This document shows positions 55,785 through 64,000 of a stretch of DNA of 64,000 nt, one piece after another; the first letter of the stretch is position 1; the number at the start of each line of letters is the position of its first letter. This DNA is from Hypericum androsaemum (taxonomy: Eukaryota > Streptophyta > Magnoliopsida > Malpighiales > Hypericaceae), in the NCBI GenBank assembly GCA_963995505.1, contig OZ023198.1, positions 9,725,141 to 9,789,140 of the forward strand. The letters are read 5' to 3'. The translations under genes were made by a program, and so were the position numbers. The notes below the pieces were generated by a model. That model had not been told where the DNA came from. It saw nothing but the letters and a program-made list of their open reading frames with translations, and did not search any database.

Positions 55785-56214
55785 TGATGGTTTTGGAGAT
55801 GAACGCAGAATTGATAGCAAGTCCCTGAAGGCTGGGGATCACATATACTCATGGAGGAGGGCTGCCTATATCTACGCCCATCACGGTATTATTATTATTT
55901 TTTTCGCTTTGGAATTACCACGTTATTAGTTGCAAAAGTGACGGTCTTATTTATAAACATGAAAAATCCACACTGCCTATTTATCTTAAGGGAGTTTTTG
56001 GGTTGAATATGGTCGATCCAGTGCCCATTATTCTCCTCACATATATGTGATGGCAGCAACAGCTGTTGGGGTTTACTGTGCAAGCAGGTATGCGGCTGAT
56101 ATCGGAATGAGGATGGATGTACTTAATGTATCGGCAGAGGATCTAACAACGAGACTCATAGCAGGTTCACTGCAAGTATCTGGAAGCTTGAGTGTAATCC
56201 CCAGGGCTCAATAG
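55785..56214 (+). pseudogene. LRAT/NC-domain protein pseudogene, copy 2
   Basis: Two pieces. The first (about 55785-55885) reads SLKAGDHIYSWRRAAYIYAHH and ends at a GT donor; this is the N-terminal exon of LEAD-SENSITIVE/NC-domain proteins with the H-box. The second (56041-56214) reads [20 protein letters not shown] ... [10 protein letters not shown] and ends with TAG. The middle, including the NNC-DFA Cys motif, is missing. With copy 1 it shows complementary losses from the same ancestral gene. Confidence 0.85.
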
Positions 56215-57179
56215 CTGGTACCCCTGTTTGTATGATTGGTTCGAATGTTAACCGGTTAAGCCTCTGAACTTGCGGGTGGTTCTGTAATTTAATCTGCTGC
56301 GCCGAGAAGGTGAACGAGTCGACTCAGTGTCGAAAGCAACAACGGATTTGTTCGTCATTGAGCTTCAGGGAACTGTTGTCCGATTACGATGGTTGTGTAC
56401 TTGTGGGAGCTATTGTCCGATTTGAATCATTGTACTTGTTTGTGTTTACCAGAGCGAAAAGCTGCCTTTATAGAATGGGATTGTTTTAACGTAGGATGCG
56501 GATAATTAAGTGGTCCATCTCTCTACAGCAACCATGAAACTTTCTCCTTGAACAACGAACAACGATCAACGATAGAACCGATCTTTGCATCATGAAAGCT
56601 TAAAACTTCTGAAATGGAGACATTAGAGGAGAGATTATTTCGAAACGAGGAACCAATAACAAATCACATTCACTAGTCACTTAAAATCTTTTTCCGTGAA
56701 AAAGGATCAAACACAGTTTTCTGCGGAACACGAGCAACGGGACCGGATTTGGTCCATGGGAATCAAACAGAGTATGGGTGGCAAACTAATAAATAAAAAG
56801 ATAATCAGGGATATTATTGGAAAAACATATATTAAACCTATCTAGCTACAAATTAGAAAAGTTGCAGTTATGGAAAGATAACAAAAGGAAAAAAAAATTC
56901 AAAATCGTCCATTTTGATCTCTAAAACCCTACACTTGCATTAATAGATAAACATACAAATCAAAGAATGGCTGGTTTTGTGATTTCTTAGAATTTTTGCA
57001 ATATTTTTGACTGAATTTCAACAACTTATGGCTGGTTTATTGGTATAATGTAAGAATGATATTTTTACATTATAAGATTGATATTGGTACAAAATATGCG
57101 GTCATAATTAAAATGAATTGTTATATTGCCATGCAAATAATGAATCACTTTACATTCGTATCCAACGTCAAAGGTATTG
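56215..57179. other. Post-LRAT segment, block 2, no gene
   Basis: Matches 19426-20279 plus a small extra piece near 56610-56740. AT-rich after 56800. Confidence 0.5.
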
Positions 57180-57670
57180 GTATATTGTGAACAATCTGAA
57201 ACCAATCTTAAAACAATCTAAAATCAATATCACTTCACTTATAAATCATTGCAAGAACAATTGAATACCAATATCACTTCATTTATAAACCATTGCTAGA
57301 ACAATTAAATACCAATATCACTTCACTTATAAATCATTGCAAGAATAACTAGATACCAATATCACTTCAAATACAACCCCAGTTAGTATGAAGATCTGAA
57401 ACTAATATGAAAATAATATGAAATCAATATCACTTCACTTATAAACCATTGCAACAACAACCGAATACTAATATCACTTTACTTATAAATCGTTGCTAGA
57501 ACAATTGAATATCAATATTACTTCACTTAAAAACCATAGCAAGAACAACTAGATACCGATATCACTTCAAATATAACCCAATCAATATGAAGATCTGAAA
57601 TCAATCTGAAAACAATCTGACACCAATATCACTTCACTTATAACCATTGCAAGAACAACTGAATACCAAT
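57180..57670. repeat. 22/44-bp satellite, copy 2
   Basis: Units of about 44 bp with ACCAATATCACTTCACTTAT and ACCATTGCAAGAACAAC halves. Orthologous to 20280-20723, without the copia-2 insertion. Confidence 0.85.
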
Positions 57671-58349
57671 ATCTTTTAATCTCTTTTATGTACAAGATCG
57701 CCTTTTATACTGTAGAGAAACTTGCATAATCAAGAAAACAAGAGTATCATCCTAATGGCATCTTGCTGCTCTCCCAATCCAGCGAATCCGTGAACTCTCC
57801 CATCTCTTCTCAGTTATTGCTCAATTTGATAGGCAATGCAGAAGTGACCAAGGAGATTACCACATTGCTAGTTGTAGATATGATTGGCTTGTTTATAAAT
57901 GTGAAAAATCTACCTACACGTTGTATTAAGATTTTGGGTTGGATATAGAAATTCTAACAGCTTTGACTTCACCACGTGTTTTACATGTGAGAAACAATGG
58001 ACCACAGGATCAACCTATTATGAATCTCCATATCCAAACAAAATCATAAGACAAAGAACATGTGGATTTTCTACACTTGTAAACAAATCAACTATGTTCA
58101 CAACTAACAATGAGGTAATCTCAACATTTTTGTTGGTATTATTGCCCATTGTCAAATGCCAAGCTGTATGGATCATATGCACATCAAAGGTGAAGATGTA
58201 CAAAACATGTATGTTACAAATCTCAAATCTGGTAGAGGGTTTTTTTCGTGCATGTCGATTATTATTTTGTAGTGTAAACAAGGTACCTCCTGAATGTAGA
58301 TAGGATTGGGTTTTGTTACTTGACCACATTTTTGCTATTTTTTTGACGC
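57671..58349. other. Segment between satellite and synthetase pseudogene, block 2
   Basis: Matches 25560-25870 and 27739-27950 as one continuous stretch, giving the empty site of the Mutator-like insertion near 57975. No gene. Confidence 0.55.
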
Positions 58350-60330
58350 ATTAATGTGTAGATGGCTTGAGAATATTCGTGATTGGTTTATATCTACACA
58401 GCTTTGGTGGGGTCACCAAATTCCTGCATGGTATGTTACTCTTGAAGATGATAAGAAGAAGGAATTCGGTTTCTATGAGGACCACTGGGTGGTTGGTAGA
58501 GATGAGAAAGAGGCTTTAGCTGAGGCTAGTCGGAGATTTTCTGGGAAGAAGTTTGAGATGTGTCAAGATCCAAATGCACACCTGGTTTTTTCCTGGTCTG
58601 TTTCCCTTATCTGTGTTGGGGTGGCTAGATGAGACAGAAGATTTGAAAGCATTCTATCCCACTTTTGTTCTTGAAACTGGGCATGAAATTTTATTTTTTT
58701 GGGTTGCTAGAATGGTGATGTTGGGAATTCAGCTAGGAGGTGATGTAACTTTCCAAAAGGTAAGCATTTGGTTACTTCCATGCAATAAAGCTATTGAGCT
58801 TTCAAAAGCTTGGAATATCTCCCTTCATTTGTTTCCCATGTTCTTGATGTAGGTGTAACTGCATCCAATGATTTGTGATGCACATGGCCAAAAAATGTCA
58901 AAATCCTAGGGAAACGTTATTGATCCACTTGATATTATAAGTGGAATATCTCTGGAAAAGCTTCGTCAGAAGCTGGAGAGGGTAACTTGGATCTCACATA
59001 ACTGGAAGTCACAAAAGCAGGTCAGAAAAAGGACTTCCCGAATGATATTCCTGAATGAGGTGCTGATGTTCTTCGGTTTGCACTTGTATCCTACACTGCT
59101 CAGGTTAATGCTTCTACTTCGCCGTGTCTCATGTAGTTCAAAGTGAACTGCAACACAATCTTAGATCTTACCAGGTTGTTGATATATTTTGTTTTATCGT
59201 TTCAGTTCGACAAAAAAAAATTGATATCCAAAGTGTTGTTGGCTATCGTCAATGGTGCAACAAGTTGTGGAATGCTGTCTGATTTGCCATGAGCAAATTT
59301 GAAGCTGGTTTTGTTCCTTCGACAACTTTTGTATTGGACACCTTACCATTTTGCTCCAAGTGGATGCTGTCTGTGCTTAACAGGGTTATGACCAATACAA
59401 TCTCTTCCCTAAATGCCTATGAGTTCTCTGATGCTGCCACTACAGTGTACTCGTGGTGGCAATATCAGTTCTGTGATATTTTCATAGAGACAATCAAGCC
59501 TTACTTTTCTGGTGATGGAGCATTTGCCTCCGAGAGGATTGCTGCTCAAGAGACTCTCTGGGTGTGCTTGGACAATGGTCCGAGATTGCTTCTTCATGCC
59601 TTTTGTTACTGAAGAACTATGGCAGCGTCTTCCTCAAATAAAAACCACAAAAGAGAAAGATCTATCATGACATCCGACTATACATCACCTTATGAGGTAT
59701 GTTTTAATATAATAGATAGATGAAACACAACCTAAAATGGTCAAGTATACACCAATTCATCTACTAACCCCAATTTCTGGTCACCGTTAATATGGTCGAT
59801 TCACTTATTAGGCTTGGTGTTACATGAAGAATTCACAAGAGTAAGACAAGCGGGTATTCGGGCTACCAACACAAGCGGATGACAGGAAGCAATATTTCTT
59901 CATGATTGAGCCTTTTGTTATGTTAAGCCCACTTCTCTTTATTCTAGTTGGCCGTAGGCCTTATTTTATGTACGTGGAGTAAGAGAACATATATATGTAA
60001 CCAATGGAACAGTGGAAAGGATGGTTATGAAATATGAACCCTAATGTAAATTTGGTTTTCTAGAATTGCTCTCAAAAATTTTGGCTAAGCTAGGCTTGGA
60101 TTCTCTCCTTGTGCTATTTTTCTTCTACCTTGGCACTAAATTACCTTCCTGATTTAGTCAGTAGGTTTGGTGATCTTGTTCTTCGAGGTAAATTACCTTG
60201 GAACAAATTTATCCATACATCACTTGGACAAATAAAAGGGTAGAGTATGAGATAGCATCGTCGAGTCCACTGTGAAGTCTATTAGGTCACTGAGGGTGCA
60301 GGTTCTTGTACATCAGAAAAATGAAAGGTA
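58350..60330 (+). pseudogene. Valyl-tRNA synthetase pseudogene, block 2
   Basis: Piece 1 (58350-58759): [20 protein letters not shown], then a frameshift near 58580 into [10 protein letters not shown] and [18 protein letters not shown], ending at a GTAAGC donor. Piece 2 (about 58852-59103): HPMICDAHGQKMSKS, the class-I synthetase KMSKS signature, followed at once by TAG (58907-58909), then [15 protein letters not shown] and [11 protein letters not shown]. Piece 3 (about 59206-59640): QSVVGYRQWCNK, SDAATTVYSWWQYQFCD and IKPYFSGDGAF. Piece 4 (about 60222-60330): WTNKRVEYEI and SIRSLR. Intron positions are kept. Several stops and frameshifts; dead. Confidence 0.9.
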
Positions 60331-61051
60331 TCGTTGTTTACTTTCTGCTTATGCTATTTAGTTGTTTCTCGAGCATCTGATTACATTTACATTGGAATTT
60401 TGTCAATTTTTTGACATGTGTTTCTCTTTCTGTTACAAGCGCGAACTGAATAAATCAAAGACTTGGTAATGACAATAAGGACACTGCCGCTTTAGCTTTT
60501 TGAATGGAGACGAATTTATTGTTTTTAAACTGAAAGAGAAACACATTAACCATACATCGAACTCTACCGGGGTATTGATGAAAGAATTGACTCACCACAC
60601 CGTACCATAGCTTAGACTATAGAAAGGGTCTTTCGGTCATTTTATACAGAAACCCTTTTGATGAAGATTGTACTTGAATAGATAAAACAAAGATGAGCCT
60701 CCCATTCTAATACCAGATAAGGGCCAAGTCTGATGTTAGTCCAGTCAAAAAGCTAAAAAGCACCCTCGAATTAAAACAAAAATCCATATTGTCAAGTCTG
60801 ACCTTGTGACGAAATATTTACAACGCCTCGTTATTGTTTTATGTACAAAATAGAACGAATATAGGGTTTACATTAATGGAAAATAATTGTAGATAAGTCT
60901 CAGAAATTTTTCGTAATACAATAGTATAATATTTGTTGAGAGTCATATCACTTTTTAAATATTTTATTTAGTTCAAATTTGAATTAGTCGACTTAAAATG
61001 AAACGAAACAATGCAAAATGTAGCACTAAGTACCGATCGGGGAATTTCTTG
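60331..61051. other. Block-2 tail and start of promoter module
   Basis: Shares the order of 36320-37200. Ends inside the module at GGGGAATTTCTTGATAAG, where the TR-GAG element is inserted. No gene. Confidence 0.5.
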
Positions 61052-61056
61052 ATAAG

Positions 61057-61346
61057 TGTTAGGAATTCATCAACTAGAGAACAAGATCGCACAAAGAACA
61101 CGGAACAAGAGAATTACGTGGTTCGGCTTAGTGCCTACGTCCACGGTGAGAAATGAGAAATTTTATTGATGGATCCGAGTCACAAAGCTATACAAAACCT
61201 TAGGGTAACATGTCTTTATATAGAGGCAAACCCTTATACATCAAGTAAGCTATCTAGGTCAAATTAGGAGTCCAAAAGCTAGTCCAAATAGAATAGGAAA
61301 CAAGTCCACAAATCGTTTCCTCTTTAATTTCTCGACATCTCTAACA
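61057..61346 (-). mobile_element. TR-GAG-like element, 3' LTR (290 bp)
   Basis: TGTTAGGAATTC...CATCTCTAACA. Differs from the other LTR (63271-63560) at about 14 of 290 positions by eye. Flanks ATAAG (61052-61056) and ATAAT (63561-63565) are a probable target duplication. On the minus strand an AAGGTGGAGAT purine tract (about 61347-61358) precedes it. Confidence 0.92.
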
Positions 61347-61548
61347 ATCTCCACCTTGGCGAGAAATCATCATGTAGACGAACCATGAAGCTCCATCCGA
61401 ACTTTAACAAACTTCATCTTGATGAAATCCACATGAAGAACCATGAGAACTTGAGAAACCAAATCGACTCTATCAGCTCCACATTGACCATAGATACACC
61501 GCCATCAATAATACCATCTCAACTTTCTCACCACCTTTTTCCGTTCAA

Positions 61549-63243
61549 TCACATGGAGTCAGCCCTCAAGCTCGAGCTTTCGAGCTTGCTTGGCGTCTTT
61601 CCTCCAATCTCCATCGAACTCCAACTAGCAAGTCCACCTGCTGAAGCAAACTTGTGACCAATAGATGCGCTCTCTATTTTTTGGTCAACCCCATGCTCCG
61701 CAACCTCGAACTGCTTCTCCGCTGGACCTTCTTGCCTCATACCAATGCTACATGTCATAGCATACAAAGGGCAACCTTTTGTTCTACCAAGTAGAACCCT
61801 TGACATGCCATGAACTCCACTGTTTGGCCTTGAGTGAGATACCCGATTCGCCCGTGGTGCTACCAACGGCTTCGCATTCCCCATGCAAAACTTACCCAAC
61901 ACTTTTGACGTGCACGTCTCTTTAGACAAGCATAGCGGGAACTTGCTAAATTTATCTCCGCGAATCCCAACTCCACTCAAACCATTCACGTCAAGCTTTT
62001 GCTCCATCACACAAGAGCTTTTCTCTCCTCTATCGGAACCCAACGATGTGACTCCACCTACAACCTTGTTTCCCACTAACCTATAGGTGTTTCTAGCATT
62101 CCTTTCACCCTTCATCACCACCACAGCATCCTTCTCCACCTCCATTAGCCCGCCTACAACATTATAGTTATACCCAATATAATCCAAGGCTCCTAACGAG
62201 ATCAAATTCCTCTCCAACTTCGGAACATGCCTAACCCCACACAATTTTCTCTCAACACCATCCCACATCTTGATTTGGATATCACCTATGCCAGCAATTC
62301 TGCAAGTAGAACCATCACCCATAGTCACCATACCTGAATCAACGAACTTGTAGGTGTCGAACCACCCTCTCTTGGGCGTCATATGGAAAGAGCAAGCGCT
62401 ATCCAAAATCCAGGAATCCGAATGCTTTGTACTTGACAAAACAGAAAGAAGATCACCATCTGACCCGTCCGAATATGAAGCCACATTCACGGAACCTGAT
62501 CCTTTTTCCTCACGATCCCAAGTTCTTTTTGGACAATCCTTCTTCACGTGCCTTTTTTCTCCGCACTCGAAACAATTTCCCTTGAACCTCCTTGACCATG
62601 ACTTGGATCCCTTCCTGTCTTTTGCCCCACTACGATCACCATGGCTACCCCTCACAACTAGCCATTCCGCTTGTTCATCGCCAATTTTCCTTCTTTGATG
62701 AAACCCTAGCAGAGTACTTGTGATATCTTCCAACACCAGGGACTCCTTCCCCCAAGTTAGAGTTGTAACCAAATTTTCGTAGGAGCCAGGTAAAGAATTC
62801 AGCAGCAATAATGCCTTGTCCTCTTCCTCTAACTTCACATCAACCTTTCTCAAGTCGCTCACAAGTTGACTGAAACCATTAATGTGTTGGCTCAAATCTG
62901 AGCCCTCCTTCATCTTGAGCCCATACAATCTTTGCTTAAGATAGAGCTTGTTTGACAAAGACTTAGACATATACCTTGCCTCCAATTTCTTCCATACCTC
63001 AGCTGGTGACTCCTCATCCATGACGTAATACATCACATCATCCGCCAAGCACAAGCGAATTGTTGCCACCGCCTTGGCCCCCATCTCCTTCCACTCTTGC
63101 TCCTCCATCTTCTCGGGCTTCTTCTCTGAGAGCGCGATGACCATCCCTTGTTGTACGAGGAGATCCTTGACACGCCTTTGCCATAACCCAAAATTCGAAG
63201 AACCATCGAACTTCACAAGAGCAAACTTCGCGCCGTCCGTCAT
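61549..63243 (-). CDS. Gag-protease protein of a non-autonomous copia element, intact
   Basis: 564-codon frame starting at the ATG right after the primer-binding site. Gag (UBN2-type) residues 1-185; CCHC knuckle CFECGEKRHVKKDC (224-237), with R instead of the usual G before H; aspartic protease around WILDSACSFHM (D281). After about residue 395 the sequence no longer resembles copia pol: GAG-pre-integrase, integrase, RT and RNase H are all absent and about 170 residues of unrecognised sequence follow. Such gag-only elements (TR-GAG class in plants) presumably package their own RNA and borrow RT and integrase from relatives. No frameshift or stop despite roughly 5% LTR divergence. Confidence 0.88.
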   Translation of the reverse strand: MTDGAKFALVKFDGSSNFGLWQRRVKDLLVQQGMVIALSEKKPEKMEEQEWKEMGAKAVATIRLCLADDVMYYVMDEESPAEVWKKLEARYMSKSLSNKLYLKQRLYGLKMKEGSDLSQHINGFSQLVSDLRKVDVKLEEEDKALLLLNSLPGSYENLVTTLTWGKESLVLEDITSTLLGFHQRRKIGDEQAEWLVVRGSHGDRSGAKDRKGSKSWSRRFKGNCFECGEKRHVKKDCPKRTWDREEKGSGSVNVASYSDGSDGDLLSVLSSTKHSDSWILDSACSFHMTPKRGWFDTYKFVDSGMVTMGDGSTCRIAGIGDIQIKMWDGVERKLCGVRHVPKLERNLISLGALDYIGYNYNVVGGLMEVEKDAVVVMKGERNARNTYRLVGNKVVGGVTSLGSDRGEKSSCVMEQKLDVNGLSGVGIRGDKFSKFPLCLSKETCTSKVLGKFCMGNAKPLVAPRANRVSHSRPNSGVHGMSRVLLGRTKGCPLYAMTCSIGMRQEGPAEKQFEVAEHGVDQKIESASIGHKFASAGGLASWSSMEIGGKTPSKLESSSLRADSM

Positions 63244-63258
63244 CCTCCAACCCAAGCT

Positions 63259-63270
63259 CTTGATACCAAT
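63259..63270 (-). other. TR-GAG-like element, primer-binding site
   Basis: On the minus strand ATTGGTATCAAG sits immediately inside the 5' LTR, matching initiator-Met tRNA (TGGTATCA). Confidence 0.85.
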
Positions 63271-63560
63271 TGTTAGGAATTCAGCAACTAGAGAACAAGA
63301 TCGCACAAAGAACACGGAACAAGAGAATTACGTGGTTCGGCCTAGTGCCTATGTCCACGGTGAGAAAGGAGAAATTTTATTGATGGATCCGAGTCATAAA
63401 GCTATACAAAACCTTAGGGTAACATGCCTTTATATAGAAGCAAACCCTTGTACATCAAGTAATCTATCTAGGTCAAATTATGAGTCCAAAAGTTAGTCCA
63501 AATAGAATAGAAAACAAGTCCACAAATCGTTTACTCTTTAATTTCTCGACATTTCTAACA
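63271..63560 (-). mobile_element. TR-GAG-like element, 5' LTR (290 bp)
   Basis: Same length as the partner at 61057. On the minus strand transcription would start here; a CTATATAAAG-type TATA box lies near 63430. Confidence 0.92.
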
Positions 63561-63565
63561 ATAAT

Positions 63566-64000
63566 ATTGGCTGGGCCCGGAAACTTAGAGGGGAAGTCCT
63601 AGAAAGAGAACGGATTCTTGTTTCCTAGATTTTTACACCGAACTAAGTAGGCTAACTTAGTGTTTTTTAATCATTTAGTATGCTAACAAATTTAAATTCA
63701 AGACAAGTTGAACTAGTTTTGTTTAAAACGCGGATAGGACATTTTGAATGCTTGTACGAGTCTAGACGAAGCTAGAATATTCCAGAACTAGCTATTGGGA
63801 AATGATGAGGCAACTACAACAGCTTGGAGAGCAAGTTCCAAAAGCAATGTTTATTGCCAAATGGGAGAAGACCAAAAATAATTTATTGATGGGTCCAAAA
63901 TTAAAAACACGGTACCAACTCCTGTATGTTACGATGGATATGGTGTCAGTCCTTAAGCATGAGGTGGGAGGATCGAATCCTATGACCGTCTAAGATCCGA
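63566..64000 (+). repeat. Promoter-module repeat with HSE at window end
   Basis: Continues the module interrupted at 61051 (GGCCCGGAAACTTAGAGG) and then starts a new one with HSE. The last 80 bp diverge into unrelated sequence. Confidence 0.7.
63774..63788 (+). promoter_or_regulatory. Perfect heat-shock element
   Basis: AGAATATTCCAGAAC; presumably upstream of a further NAC copy beyond the window. Confidence 0.7.

Noticed and set aside
63945..63985. GGATCGAATCC resembling a Pol III B box (tRNA or SINE)
   Set aside because: No matching A box or cloverleaf upstream in the visible sequence and the window ends; too weak.
1..64000. Integrated plant virus (pararetrovirus) sequences
   Set aside because: All reverse-transcriptase-like frames have copia domain order or are flanked by LTRs; no movement or coat protein signature was seen.

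Overview
This is eukaryotic nuclear DNA from a flowering plant, almost certainly a eudicot. It is AT-rich, its genes carry GT-AG introns, and it holds plant-specific NAC transcription-factor genes, Ty1/copia retrotransposons primed by initiator-Met tRNA, a hAT transposon, Mutator-like elements, MITEs and 5'-truncated LINE tails. I cannot name the species. No rRNA, tRNA or CRISPR feature was found.

The window is a locally duplicated NAC cluster, heavily invaded by transposons. Five NAC copies lie on the + strand. A (8520-9110) is a 3' remnant cut by a copia element. B (16628-17925) looks intact. C (39867-41761) has an intact NAC domain, but its fourth exon was replaced in frame by part of a class-A1 heat-shock-factor gene and carries one TGA stop. 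E (about 47710-48065) is only a promoter and 5' UTR. D (52964-54137) looks intact. An upstream module with a perfect 15-bp heat-shock element (HSE) occurs ten times, in front of every NAC copy and alone between them. This suggests stress-responsive NACs amplified together with their promoters.

A larger duplicated block reads, in order: NAC, LRAT/NC-domain pseudogene (LEAD-SENSITIVE-like), 22-bp-period satellite, valyl-tRNA synthetase pseudogene, promoter modules. Block 1 is about 15.4-37.8 kb. Block 2 runs from about 52.1 kb to 61.05 kb and, after an inserted TR-GAG element, to the window end. Block 1 was expanded by insertions: copia-2 (20729-25545), a Mutator-like element (25883-27738), a non-autonomous LTR element packed with hairpins (28679-32147), and a hAT element (32627-36212) that itself contains a solo LTR. 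Block 2 shows the empty sites.

Layout: 1-8519 copia-1 (minus strand); 8.5-16 kb NAC-A remnant, repeats, foldback element and LTR remnants; 16-18.5 kb NAC-B; 19-37 kb block 1 with nested insertions; 37-42 kb HSE modules, foldback element and NAC-C; 42-50.4 kb LINE, gypsy LTR, MULE, NAC-E and MITEs; 50.4-54.4 kb HSE modules and NAC-D; 55.7-60.3 kb block-2 pseudogenes; 61.06-63.56 kb gag-protease-only (TR-GAG-like) retroelement; 63.57-64 kb next HSE module, presumably leading to another NAC copy.
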